Source: Methanobacteriota archaeon (lineage in GTDB: Archaea > Altiarchaeota > Altiarchaeia > IMC4 > QMZM01). From it: a stretch of 40,913 nucleotides of DNA. The stretch lies in the NCBI GenBank assembly GCA_903930485.1, contig CAIYYO010000245.1, positions 1 to 40,913 of the forward strand, in the 5' to 3' direction. Position 1 is the stretch's first letter. Each line of letters begins with the position of its first letter. Position numbers and translations under genes: made by a program. Shown here piece after piece: positions 1 through 8,179 of this stretch. Below the pieces are notes generated by a model. That model was not told where the DNA came from and made no database searches. It was given only the letters and a program-made list of their open reading frames with translations.

Positions 1-806
1 ATGCATCCTCCTCCGGATTCGGGCGAAAGCAATACGTAGAACACGTTATTGGTCTGGATGGCCTTCACCGGGAAATACCCGGACTTTGTCGGGAACTTGG
101 CCTTTACTACTGCGCCTTCCCAATCCAGCACGACTGCGTTCGAGCCGTAGGCGACGAAGAAGCGGTTCGGGCCTACTGCGAGAGCGACCGGGTCCTTCTG
201 GCCGCTGTCTATCTGGAATGCGTCTTTGTGGAGCGTCCCGTCCATGTTGAAAATGACGCCGTAAAAGTCCCCAATATGGTAAGTACCGTATTCGAATACG
301 CATTCCCCGACTAGGAGGAACCGCCCGCCTCCGCTTTTCGGATACCAGAGAGTGGAGGTCGTGCTCGTCGAGGTCGTAGTAGTCGTGACGGTCGTGACGG
401 TTACGAAAGTCCAGGTCGTGGTCGAGGTAGAGGTCGTAGTCGTGGGAGGCGCGGTCCTGATGCAGTCGCATTTGAATTCCTTCATGTCCGAGCCGTGGAC
501 GATATAATTCACGGTCGGGCAGGCGATTATGACTATTATAAAGGCGATGAAGCCCTGTATAACCATCTTCTTGGCCGCGCCTTTGCGCTCTGAGTCTTCG
601 CTGGTCGAATATTTCAGGCCGGAGACGACGACGAGCAGGGCGAGGATGGCCGTGGCAAGAGCCCACAAAACGCACAGGACGAGCCTTACGGCGTCTTGCA
701 TGCGCCAGCCGATGAAGCTAAGAGGCGACGACGAGTTGCCTTGGCCGTAGGCTGCGGCGGCGAGGATGCAGACTATCACGAGAAGATGGATCGATCGGTT
801 TTCCAT
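1..806 (-). CDS. VirB2/TrbC-like membrane protein with ectodomain, 3' end beyond window
   Basis: About 268 codons are visible, read from the ATG at 806; the frame is open to the window edge. The protein is a close paralogue of the next gene (850-2322). It has a signal peptide (residues 1-22), then a two-helix module (about 40-105) with a SGLKYSTSEDSE turn between the helices and an ACPTVNYIV end, as in the TrbC/VirB2 pilin family. A CDC motif, a Thr/Ser-rich linker and the start of a beta-rich ectodomain (YPKSGGGRFLLVG) follow. The signal and helices imply secretion or membrane anchoring with the ectodomain outside. It has its own TATA box and starts almost leaderless. The VirB2 assignment rests on helix layout and the turn motif, not on a search. 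The ligand is unknown. Confidence 0.85.
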   Translation of the reverse strand, partial: MENRSIHLLVIVCILAAAAYGQGNSSSPLSFIGWRMQDAVRLVLCVLWALATAILALLVVVSGLKYSTSEDSERKGAAKKMVIQGFIAFIIVIIACPTVNYIVHGSDMKEFKCDCIRTAPPTTTTSTSTTTWTFVTVTTVTTTTTSTSTTSTLWYPKSGGGRFLLVGECVFEYGTYHIGDFYGVIFNMDGTLHKDAFQIDSGQKDPVALAVGPNRFFVAYGSNAVVLDWEGAVVKAKFPTKSGYFPVKAIQTNNVFYVLLSPESGGGC

Positions 807-831
807 TCCGTTTATATTATTATGTCCGCGC

Positions 832-840
832 CTTATATAG
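832..840 (-). promoter_or_regulatory. TATA box of the truncated VirB2-like gene
   Basis: TATATAAG on the minus strand is centred about 31 bases before the ATG at 806, so the mRNA probably has a leader of only a few bases. The whole block 801-841 is nearly identical to 2317-2357 before the paralogue, with two mismatches in about 41 bases. The promoter was therefore duplicated with the gene, or is under selection. Confidence 0.7.
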
Positions 841-849
841 AAATCCCAT

Positions 850-2322
850 TTACCAGTCGTACGCCGCCCATCCAGGAGATTCCGCCATGACCAGAGGCAG
901 GGTGTCGACTACGTGGTTTCCGTTGAAATCCAGGAACGATGCGCCTATCCCGTCGTCGGTAGTATGTATGGCCACGATCCCTACGAACATGTGGTTGCCG
1001 TAGGCGAGGCTCGTCGGCACGTCGCCGTGTCCGCCGAAGGTTCCGGGGCCGACGACGTTCCCGTCCTCGTCGAGGTATTCCGCTACGTTGTTGTAGGCTT
1101 CCATGAATTTCCCGTCGCCGTAGACCATGTCGTGGACGCACACTATATCGGCCGATGTTGTTTTAGATGTCTGGTAAACGCCGTTGAGATCGTAGATGAA
1201 AACTTTGTCGAGGAAGGCTACTATGAAGTATTTTTGCCCCGCCTCCACTTCTGCGTTGATAAACCCGCATTCCGGTGAGCTTATCGTCGTTACCTCGAAC
1301 TTGCCCTTCACCTGATTCCCGGAGAGGTCATAGATGATCCCGTATATCACGCTGTTCGTGTGGTCCGTCCATGTTATGAACAATTTGCCGTTCCCGAGAG
1401 CCATGTCGCCTTCGGCGAAATAGTCCCCGCCGAACCCCAGGGCAGAGGTTCCTATCTTGTCGATGGCCACAGAATAAGTGTTCTGGAGGTCCCCGTCGAG
1501 GCCGTAGACTTGTATGACGCATCCGGTGCCCGTTTTCGGCGAAAGGAGGACATAGTATTTGCTGTTGGCCTGTATGGCTTTTATCGGGATGTATCCTGCC
1601 TTTGTCGTGTACTTTGCCTTGATAGTGTTGCCTTCCCAGTCCAGTATCACGGCATTCGAGCTGTATCCTACGAAGAACCTGTTAGGGCCTACTGCGAGAG
1701 CGACCGGGTCTTGTACGCCGCTGTCTATGAAGAAGGCGTTCTTGTGGATGGTTCCGTCCATGTTGAATATGACTCCGTACATATCCCCTTCATGATAGCT
1801 CCCCCAGTCGAATATGTCGATGCCTACTAGGAGGAACCTTCCGCCGCCGCTCTTGGGGTACATCGTCGTCGTGGTAGTAAAGGTCGTGGACGTCGTGGAA
1901 GTTACCGTCGTGACGGTAGCAAATGTCCAGGTCGTAGTCGTCGTCGAAGTCGTGGTCGTGGGCGGAACGACCCTGATGCAATCGCATTTGAACTCCTTCA
2001 CGTCCGAGCCGTGGACGATGTAATTTACGGTCGGGCAGGCGACGACGACTATTATGAAGGCGACGAAGCCCTGTATCACCATCTTCCTGGCTTTGTCTTT
2101 CTGTTCCGAGTCCCCGCTCGTCATGTATTTAAGCCCGGAGACGACGACGAGGATGGCAAGGACAGCCGTTGTAAGCGCCCACAGCGCGCACAAAACGAGC
2201 CTTGCGGCGTCTTCCAGACGCCAGCCGATGAAATGAAGCGGCGACGACGAGTCCCCCTGCGCATAGGCCGCGGCGGCGAGGATGCAGACCACAGTGAGAA
2301 GTTGGATCGTTTTGTTTTCCAT
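850..2322 (-). CDS. VirB2/TrbC-like membrane protein fused to propeller-like ectodomain
   Basis: 490 aa. The ATG at 2322 (MENKTIQ) is preferred over an in-frame start at 2373 because it matches the paralogue and lies 30 bases from a TATA box. Seen: signal peptide 1-22; helix 42-66; turn YMTSGDSEQKDKARK; helix 82-103 ending CPTVNYIV; C113/C115; Thr-rich linker about 120-152. An extracellular domain of about 340 residues then has repeated beta units with the pattern aromatic-[VIA]-G/Y-N-x-[FY]-hydrophobic (for example VGPNRFFVGYSS, LGNGKLFITWTD, YGDGKFMEAYNN, YGNHMFVGIVA), which suggests a beta-propeller. The N-terminal module matches the layout of VirB2/TrbC pilins, which normally end after helix 2. 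A fused large ectodomain is unusual, so this is more likely an anchored surface receptor or adhesin than a plain pilin. The propeller call is an inference. Confidence 0.85.
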   Translation of the reverse strand: MENKTIQLLTVVCILAAAAYAQGDSSSPLHFIGWRLEDAARLVLCALWALTTAVLAILVVVSGLKYMTSGDSEQKDKARKMVIQGFVAFIIVVVACPTVNYIVHGSDVKEFKCDCIRVVPPTTTTSTTTTTWTFATVTTVTSTTSTTFTTTTTMYPKSGGGRFLLVGIDIFDWGSYHEGDMYGVIFNMDGTIHKNAFFIDSGVQDPVALAVGPNRFFVGYSSNAVILDWEGNTIKAKYTTKAGYIPIKAIQANSKYYVLLSPKTGTGCVIQVYGLDGDLQNTYSVAIDKIGTSALGFGGDYFAEGDMALGNGKLFITWTDHTNSVIYGIIYDLSGNQVKGKFEVTTISSPECGFINAEVEAGQKYFIVAFLDKVFIYDLNGVYQTSKTTSADIVCVHDMVYGDGKFMEAYNNVAEYLDEDGNVVGPGTFGGHGDVPTSLAYGNHMFVGIVAIHTTDDGIGASFLDFNGNHVVDTLPLVMAESPGWAAYDW

Positions 2323-2347
2323 TCCGTTTATATTATTATGTCTGCGG

Positions 2348-2356
2348 CTTATATAG
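2348..2356 (-). promoter_or_regulatory. TATA box of the second VirB2-like gene
   Basis: CTATATAAG on the minus strand lies 30 bases before the ATG at 2322. It sits in the 41-base block duplicated from the neighbouring paralogue. The region up to 2430 is shared with the divergent aspartokinase gene. Confidence 0.7.
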
Positions 2357-2429
2357 AAAGGGCCGGTTATCATTCGTCCAACGATGTTTATGTTATTTCT
2401 TCAGCTAATACAATAAACTTTAGATTAAA

Positions 2430-3839
2430 ATGATCGTGATGAAGTTCGGCGGGACCTCTGTCGGGTCTGCAAGAGAGATCTTGAGGGTGACTGAGCTTGT
2501 TTCCAAGGAGAAGCGCAAAAAGGTCGTAGTGGTTTCGGCGATGGGCGGCGTTACCGACAAGCTGGACAAGATGGCGCGCAAAGTCGTGAACCTGCCTACC
2601 GAGGTCGTAGAGTCCGAGGTCGAGAAATTCCATAAAGAGATACTAGACCAGCACGTTTCGGCAATCAAGGAGGCCGTGAAGGACGGCAAAGTGCAGGAGG
2701 AGGTCTTGAAGGAAGTCTCTACTCTCGCAAACAGCCTGAGATATGCTTTGATGGGCATCGGGTATCTCGAAGACCTTTCGCCGAGATCGCTTGACTACAT
2801 CTGGTCTTTCGGCGAGCGTATGTCCGCCCCCATAGTGGCCGGCGCGCTGCGTTCTAAAGGAGTGGATGCGAAGCACATGACCGGCTACGAAGCCGGCCTT
2901 GTGACCAATTCATGCTTCGGTCAGGCTAGGCCTCTCTTCAAGAAGCTCGACAAGACGATAAAGGAGGCCTTGAATCCAGTGGTCGCGAAAGGAATCGTTC
3001 CGGTAGTCACCGGTTTCATAGCCGCGGACGAGGAGGCAAAGATGACGACGCTCGGCAGGGGCGGTTCGGATTATACAGCTTCCATAATCGGGCGGTACCT
3101 GAACGTCGAAGAGGTGCAGATATGGACCGACGTCGACGGAATACTGACGACGGACCCGAGGATCGTCCCAAACGCGAAACAGATCTACACCATCTCCTAC
3201 GTCGAAGCCATGGACCTCGCATACTTCGGAGCCAAGGTCATACATTCCAAGATGATCGAGCCGGCCATGGACGCCGACATACCTGTGCGCATCAAGAACA
3301 CGTTCAATCCGGACAACGTGGGAACCCTTGTCGTGAAGGAGAGCGAGCAGGTTGAGGGCGTGGTGAAAGCGATTTCGATAGCTAAGAACGTCGCCATCAT
3401 AAACCTGAAGGGCGTCGGGCTTGCCGACACGCCGAACATCGCTGCGACGGTTTTTAACCTGCTCGGCGAGAGCGGCATAAACATAATCATGATATCGGCC
3501 GCGTCCGAGGCCAACCTTTCTTTTGTCGTCAAGCGCTCGGACGTCCAGGCGGCAGTGAACGTCCTGAACACGGAATTTTTCGCAGGATGCATTAGGACGC
3601 TTGAGGTCATAGAAGACGCGTGCATAATCGCCGTCGTAGGCGCGGGAATGCGCGGAACGCACGGCATAGCCGCGAAGATCTTCCAGACCGCCGCGGACGT
3701 GAACGCGAACATCATAATGATCGCCCAGGGGTCTTCGGAGGTCAACATATCCTTCATGGTGAAGGAGAACGAAGGGGACTCGGTGCTTAAGGCGCTGCAC
3801 AGGAATTTCATAGAGTGCGCCAAAGGCGCCGGAAAGTAG
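2430..3839 (+). CDS. lysC: Aspartate kinase
   Basis: 469 aa, full length for a monofunctional aspartokinase. It phosphorylates L-aspartate with ATP, the first step towards lysine, threonine, methionine and isoleucine, in the cytosol. Seen: the amino acid kinase signature KFGGTSVGS at residues 5-13, the substrate loop region FGERMSAP, TTLGRGGSDYTA with the catalytic-fold Gly/Ser/Asp residues, and the nucleotide region WTDVDGI followed by TDPR. The C-terminal 170 residues hold two ACT units, each with a NIIMI core (NIIMISAASEANLSFVV and NIIMIAQGSSEVNISFMV), which normally bind feedback amino acids. There is no homoserine dehydrogenase fusion. The start ATG at 2430 places the kinase signature at the usual distance. 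A regulator gene follows 7 bases after the stop. Other pathway genes are not in the window. Confidence 0.95.
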   Translation: MIVMKFGGTSVGSAREILRVTELVSKEKRKKVVVVSAMGGVTDKLDKMARKVVNLPTEVVESEVEKFHKEILDQHVSAIKEAVKDGKVQEEVLKEVSTLANSLRYALMGIGYLEDLSPRSLDYIWSFGERMSAPIVAGALRSKGVDAKHMTGYEAGLVTNSCFGQARPLFKKLDKTIKEALNPVVAKGIVPVVTGFIAADEEAKMTTLGRGGSDYTASIIGRYLNVEEVQIWTDVDGILTTDPRIVPNAKQIYTISYVEAMDLAYFGAKVIHSKMIEPAMDADIPVRIKNTFNPDNVGTLVVKESEQVEGVVKAISIAKNVAIINLKGVGLADTPNIAATVFNLLGESGINIIMISAASEANLSFVVKRSDVQAAVNVLNTEFFAGCIRTLEVIEDACIIAVVGAGMRGTHGIAAKIFQTAADVNANIIMIAQGSSEVNISFMVKENEGDSVLKALHRNFIECAKGAGK

Positions 3840-3846
3840 TTTTTTC

Positions 3847-4758
3847 ATGAAAGACTTGCTAGTCGAACGGGTCTCGTCTGCTCTCAGGGATGCAGGATTC
3901 CAGTTGTCGGATTGCTGCAGCGTCCGGAGCTGCTTCGACATACTGGCAAGGCGCGGCGACTCGATGCTCCTGATAAAGATACTCCAGAACATCGAAGGGC
4001 TCACCCCCCGTTCCGCTTCGGAACTGCGCAGCGTCGCAAGTGCCATGTCCGGAACTCCCATCGTCGTGGGAGACCATATGAAGAACGCCGGCTTATCTTC
4101 TGATGTTGTATATACGAGATACGGCTTACACGTCGTCAACATCGAGGCGTTCGGAATGATACTTTCCAAGAGGACGCCCCTGATCTATTCCATAAGGGGC
4201 AACTACTGCGTGAGGATAAATCCTGAACTGCTTTCGCAGATAAGGAAAAAGGCCGATCTGACGCAGAAAGAGCTTGCCGTAGAGCTCGGCGTATCCAAGC
4301 AGAGCATCCACCGCTACGAGTCTTCGGGAAGGATATCCCTCGAGATAGCGGAGAAGCTGAGGAAGCTCCTGCGCGAAGATATTATGTTGCCGGGCGAGGT
4401 CTTGTCCGGCGAGTTAAACAGCCTCGAGGAGCGCATAACGACTACGATGACGGATCTAGAGCGCATGGTCTTCGATGAATTCCGCAAGATGGGATTCGAC
4501 GCATCGGTGACCAATGCGCCTTTCGACATAGTCGCCGAGGAGCCGAGAAAGAAGGAGAGGGTCTTGTCGGTAGTCGGCGACGACCGCAAGGGCCTTAAGA
4601 AGAAGATCGAGATAATCCGGGACATTTCGGACATGACCGGCTACCGGATGGTCTGCATAAGCAACAGGGCGAACGGTCTCGACGTCGTCGTGATAAAACC
4701 GAAGGAGCTCAAGGATATCAGCGAAGCCGACGAGTTCCTGAGGCTGCTTGAGATATAA
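3847..4758 (+). CDS. Archaeal HTH regulator of the COG1395 family
   Basis: 303 aa. The layout matches the conserved archaeal putative HTH-type transcriptional regulatory protein family (COG1395): an N-terminal alpha/beta region (1-120), a Cro/C1-type helix-turn-helix at about 126-178 (IRKKADLTQKELAVELGVS followed by a recognition-helix segment SKQSIHRYESSG), and a C-terminal alpha/beta domain of about 115 residues. The family is widespread in archaea but its target is not known. The gene starts 7 bases after aspartokinase, so co-transcription is likely, though this does not prove that it controls amino acid synthesis. The N-terminal part resembles nuclease-fold or Rossmann-like segments (DILARRGDSMLLIKILQNIE), a weak observation. 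Confidence 0.85.
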   Translation: MKDLLVERVSSALRDAGFQLSDCCSVRSCFDILARRGDSMLLIKILQNIEGLTPRSASELRSVASAMSGTPIVVGDHMKNAGLSSDVVYTRYGLHVVNIEAFGMILSKRTPLIYSIRGNYCVRINPELLSQIRKKADLTQKELAVELGVSKQSIHRYESSGRISLEIAEKLRKLLREDIMLPGEVLSGELNSLEERITTTMTDLERMVFDEFRKMGFDASVTNAPFDIVAEEPRKKERVLSVVGDDRKGLKKKIEIIRDISDMTGYRMVCISNRANGLDVVVIKPKELKDISEADEFLRLLEI

Positions 4759-4780
4759 ATAAAGGAATCTAATTTTTTTC

Positions 4781-5815
4781 ATGGTCAACAAATACTTGAT
4801 AGGGGTCTTCCTCATTCTTCTGGCCCTCTCTACTGTCTACTATCTGGGTAATTCCATGATGCCCTCCAAAAACGAGGTCGTAGTATACGTGTCCGCAGAC
4901 CAGGATTATTCCGAGCCCGTGCTCAAGGACTTCGAAAAACAGACCGGGATAAAGGTGAAGGCGGTTTACGATACAGAAGCCTCGAAGACCGTCGGCCTCG
5001 TCAACAGGCTGATAGCAGAAAAAGACAGGCCTCAGGCCGACGTTTTCTGGAACAACGAGCTCATAAGGACGATCCTGCTGAAAGAGAAGGGAGTCCTTGC
5101 CCCATACAATTCTCCCGGGGCTGCAGGCAAGCCCGTCGAATACAAGGACCCGGAAGGATATTGGACGGGTTTTTCAGCAAGGACTCGGGTCATAATCTAC
5201 AATACCGGATACATAAGCCCTGCCGATGCGCCTGAATCCTTGAGCGACCTGAAAAATCCTAAATGGAACGGAAAGGTCGGCATCGCGAATCCCGCCCTCG
5301 GGACGACCGGCGACCAGGTGGCGGCCCTTTTTTCGCTATGGGGCGACGATGCGGCGAAGGGTTATTTCAATCAGCTGAAAGACAACGGCGTCAAAGTGGT
5401 CGACAGCAACGGCATGGTCAAAAGCCAGGTGGCTGCAGGGGATCTCTGGCTGGGACTTGCGGATACCGACGACGCATACGGCGCGATCCAGAGCGGCAAG
5501 CCCGTTGCCATGGTATTCCCTGACCAGAAAGAAGGCGAGATAGGTACCCTGATGCTTCCCCACAGCGTGATGCTCATCAAGGGCGCGCCGCACGAAGGCA
5601 ACGGAAAAAAGCTGATAGACTACCTACTAAGCGACCAGGTCGAGCAGATGTATGCGAATTCCGGGATCAAGACGATACCGCTTGGAAACGGCGTGCAGCG
5701 CCCTGATAACGTGCCTTCCTTGGATTCGATCAAGACGATGAACGTGACCCAGTACGAGGTGTATTCGAGCCTGAACCGTTCCCAGGATTTTATTACCCGA
5801 CTCCTAATAAATTAA
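4781..5815 (+). CDS. ABC importer substrate-binding protein (Fe3+/oxyanion type)
   Basis: 344 aa. An N-terminal hydrophobic segment (4-25) without a lipobox suggests a membrane-tethered binding protein facing outward. The mature part follows the family 1 solute-binding fold of the FbpA/FutA/PhnS type: VVVYVSADQDYSEPVLKDFE, QADVFWNNE, GFSARTRVIIYNT, GLADTDDAYGAIQSGKP and a C-terminal MLPHSVMLIKGAPH segment. In FbpA-type proteins an adjacent Tyr pair binds ferric iron; here the corresponding segment reads DTDDAYGAI, so no Tyr-Tyr pair is visible. Iron is a guess by family; phosphonate, thiamine or another anion is also possible. The gene is the first of three in a tight import operon (2 bases to the permease). 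Confidence 0.88.
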   Translation: MVNKYLIGVFLILLALSTVYYLGNSMMPSKNEVVVYVSADQDYSEPVLKDFEKQTGIKVKAVYDTEASKTVGLVNRLIAEKDRPQADVFWNNELIRTILLKEKGVLAPYNSPGAAGKPVEYKDPEGYWTGFSARTRVIIYNTGYISPADAPESLSDLKNPKWNGKVGIANPALGTTGDQVAALFSLWGDDAAKGYFNQLKDNGVKVVDSNGMVKSQVAAGDLWLGLADTDDAYGAIQSGKPVAMVFPDQKEGEIGTLMLPHSVMLIKGAPHEGNGKKLIDYLLSDQVEQMYANSGIKTIPLGNGVQRPDNVPSLDSIKTMNVTQYEVYSSLNRSQDFITRLLIN

Positions 5816-5817
5816 AG

Positions 5818-7512
5818 ATGTCCTCCAGGTCCTGGCTGAAAATAATCGCGATAACTTCTTTTCTCATCCTCTCGGTCCTGCCGGTCGCGTATATGTACGT
5901 CTCGAGCTTCAATCTTTCAAGATATACCTGGATCTTCGAGGACGTACGGCAGCAGCACATGTTCGAGACTACCATGATCCTTGGATTAGGCACCGCGCTC
6001 CTGTGCATCCTGCTCGGGGTCAGCATAGCGGTCCTGCTCGAATACACTGACATCCCGTTCAAGTCCTGTCTCTCGGTCCTTGTGATAGTCTCCTTGCTGA
6101 TACCTCCTTACATCATGGGCATATCCTTTCTGTCGTTCATAGGCAAGAACTGGGTGACCTCGGAAATCAAGGAACCCAATCCTGAAGTAGCCTCGATGGT
6201 TCGGAGAGACCGGGGCATCACGAACTCGGCCATGAATGCCGCAGCCCTGCAAAACACTTTACTGAACAAGACCGCCGTCACAATGCCCCCCGTCCAGCAA
6301 AAACCGTGGTACATCCCCTACAACATAGACCCCTACAACGTGCAATGGGCTATAGTCATCCTCTCCCTGGCCCTTTTCCCGATAGTGTTCCTGCTGACGT
6401 CTTTCGCGCTAAGGAACATCGACGAAAGGATGATCGACGCAGCACTTCTCCTCCGCAAGCCGTTGGGAGCGATCTGGAGGGTGAGCCTTCCGATGGTTCT
6501 TCCCCAGATACTCGTAGGCGGCCTGATCGTCTACATTTTCGCGATATCCGAGCTCGGGGTCCCGTCGGTCATGCGCGTCGATACGACGACGATGGAGGTC
6601 TTCAACCACTTTACAGGGTTCTTCGACATAAGCCAGGCCCTTGCGCTGACCGTGCCTTTGGCGTTCTCGATAGCGGTCCTGATACTTGCCGCCCAGCTCA
6701 TCATAGGAAAAAAGCCTTTTTTCACGGTTCCGTCGGCGGCAGAGGGCCGCGTCATCCTGAAGCTGGGCAAGGCGCAGAAGGCGCTCGGACTCGGATACAT
6801 ATTCGCCGTGATAGCCGTTTCGTCCGCGATGCCCCTCGGCATCCTTTTATACAACTCCGGCCTCGCAGTCCTCCCGGCCCTGGAAAAAGCAGGAGACTCC
6901 ATTCTAAACAGCCTTTTCCTGTCGATATTCTGCTCGACGCTGATACTAGTGCCTTCATTCTTCATCGCCTACTTCTACAAGGGAGTGAAGTGGATGGACT
7001 ACTTGATACTCGCGCCATTGATAGCCCCGAGCGCGGCCCTCGGCATAGGCATGATAGGGGTCTGGAACAACGGTTACACGGCATTTGTTTACGGAAGTTT
7101 CCTCGTGCTGGCGTTCGGCTACCTTGCAAGGTTCCTCCCGTTCACGATAAAGACCCTTGAGCCGTTCATGGCGCAGGTGCCGGCTTCGGTCGAGGAATCC
7201 GGAAGGCTCGCCGGCGCCTCGTTCACGAAGACCGTGAGCGGCATACTCGCGCCTCTCCTGAAGCCCGGTCTTCTCACAGCGTGGCTGATAGCTTTCATAC
7301 TATGCATGAGGGAGCTGGACCTTTCGGTCATGCTGACGCCGCCCGGATTCCAAACCCTTCCGAACAGGATATTCACACTCTACCACTACGGAGACATCAG
7401 GACCTCGTCGGTGCTGTCGCTCTTTCTGGTAGCCATCGTCGTGGTCCCCTACATCGCAATCGTATTCATGAGCAACGCGTCAAAATGGCATACATCGAAC
7501 TCAAAGAAGTGA
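5818..7512 (+). CDS. ABC importer permease with two fused permease domains
   Basis: 564 aa, about 12 membrane segments, made of two fused BPD-transport (MetI-like) domains as in FbpB/CysTW-type iron permeases. EAA coupling loops that contact the ATPase are visible in both halves: IDAALLLRKPLGAIWRVSLP at about 206-225 and VEESGRLAGASFTKTVSGIL in the second half. An outward-facing loop in the first half, roughly residues 110-176, is about 65 residues long and hydrophilic, longer than expected for the family; it may touch the binding protein. The stop overlaps the ATPase start by 28 bases, which implies translational coupling. Confidence 0.9.
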   Translation: MSSRSWLKIIAITSFLILSVLPVAYMYVSSFNLSRYTWIFEDVRQQHMFETTMILGLGTALLCILLGVSIAVLLEYTDIPFKSCLSVLVIVSLLIPPYIMGISFLSFIGKNWVTSEIKEPNPEVASMVRRDRGITNSAMNAAALQNTLLNKTAVTMPPVQQKPWYIPYNIDPYNVQWAIVILSLALFPIVFLLTSFALRNIDERMIDAALLLRKPLGAIWRVSLPMVLPQILVGGLIVYIFAISELGVPSVMRVDTTTMEVFNHFTGFFDISQALALTVPLAFSIAVLILAAQLIIGKKPFFTVPSAAEGRVILKLGKAQKALGLGYIFAVIAVSSAMPLGILLYNSGLAVLPALEKAGDSILNSLFLSIFCSTLILVPSFFIAYFYKGVKWMDYLILAPLIAPSAALGIGMIGVWNNGYTAFVYGSFLVLAFGYLARFLPFTIKTLEPFMAQVPASVEESGRLAGASFTKTVSGILAPLLKPGLLTAWLIAFILCMRELDLSVMLTPPGFQTLPNRIFTLYHYGDIRTSSVLSLFLVAIVVVPYIAIVFMSNASKWHTSNSKK

Positions 7513-8159
7513 GCAAGGCATTTGCCGGAAAGTCGGTAGTGAAAGACGTATCCCTTGAGATAGAACGCAGCACCGTGACAGGGATAATGGGCCGTTCGGG
7601 AAGCGGAAAAACAACGCTCCTGCGGATGTTATCCGGCCTCGAGACCCCGGATTACGGAGAGATAACCATCGATGGAGTAAAAGTATTCTCCTCAAAGGAA
7701 AAGATAAACGTCGCGCCGGAGAAAAGGAATGTCGGCATGGTCTTCCAGGAATACGCTCTCTGGCCCCACATGAACGCCGGACAACACATAGCGTTCGTTC
7801 TGGAGGCGAAGAAGATCCCCTCAAAAAAGCGCCCGGCCCTGATAAAAAAATACCTCGCCCTTATCCGCATGGAAGGAAGAGAGACGTCCTATCCCGGACA
7901 GCTTTCCGGCGGCGAGAAGCAGAGGCTCGCCCTCGCAAGAGCGCTGGCGCAGGAGCCGCGGATACTCCTTTTGGACGAGCCATTCTCCAGCCTCGACAAA
8001 GAACTAAAGGAAGGATTCCGCGAAGAGATAAAAAGGGTGCGGGAGACGCTGGAGACGACCATACTCTACGTGACACACAACTCCGAAGACCTTGAAGGCC
8101 TCGCGGACAATATGGCCCGGATAGAGAAGGGAAAGATCATAATGCAGGGCCGGTTGTGA
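7485..8159 (+). CDS. ABC importer ATPase
   Basis: 224 aa from the ATG at 7485 (MAYIEL), 28 bases inside the permease gene; the longer open frame upstream has no ABC homology. It powers the importer by ATP hydrolysis at the inner membrane face. Seen: Walker A GRSGSGKTT at 36-44, Q-loop at Gln88 (MVFQEY), signature LSGGEKQRLALARAL from 140, Walker B LLLDEP at 161-166, and H-loop His198 (VTHNSED). It lacks the C-terminal OB/TOBE regulatory domain found in the roughly 350-residue FbpC and PotA proteins, so that layer of control is missing. The gene ends in a hairpin that overlaps the stop codon. Confidence 0.95.
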   Translation: MAYIELKEVSKAFAGKSVVKDVSLEIERSTVTGIMGRSGSGKTTLLRMLSGLETPDYGEITIDGVKVFSSKEKINVAPEKRNVGMVFQEYALWPHMNAGQHIAFVLEAKKIPSKKRPALIKKYLALIRMEGRETSYPGQLSGGEKQRLALARALAQEPRILLLDEPFSSLDKELKEGFREEIKRVRETLETTILYVTHNSEDLEGLADNMARIEKGKIIMQGRL

Positions 8160-8177
8160 TGCATCTTCGATGCATTA
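8157..8177. terminator. Hairpin between convergent genes
   Basis: ATGCATC (8159-8165), loop TTC, GATGCAT (8169-8175). It begins at the ATPase stop codon and ends 3 bases before the stop of the convergent Cys-rich gene. It is short and lacks a strong T-run, so it is a candidate two-way 3' end or mRNA stabiliser. Confidence 0.45.
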
Positions 8178-8179
8178 TG

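Noticed and set aside
361..460. Possible simple-sequence repeat or CRISPR-like array
   Set aside because: Repetition comes from Thr codons (ACG/ACC/ACT) of the linker, without fixed-length repeats and spacers.
541..560. Possible frameshift in the truncated first gene
   Set aside because: Manual translation from 806 through the linker to about 180, and again over about 3-95, stays in one frame and aligns with the paralogue.
46..675. Open frame on the minus strand rich in Arg
   Set aside because: Shadow of the VirB2-like gene in another frame; Arg/His/Asp-rich composition typical of frame-shifted reading of Thr-rich DNA.
2910..4169. 419-residue minus-strand open frame
   Set aside because: Lies opposite aspartokinase and the regulator, has no recognisable motif, and codon pattern follows the real plus-strand genes.
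6306..7160. 284-residue plus-strand open frame inside the permease
   Set aside because: Pro/Arg-rich overlap of the permease in another frame; no family features.
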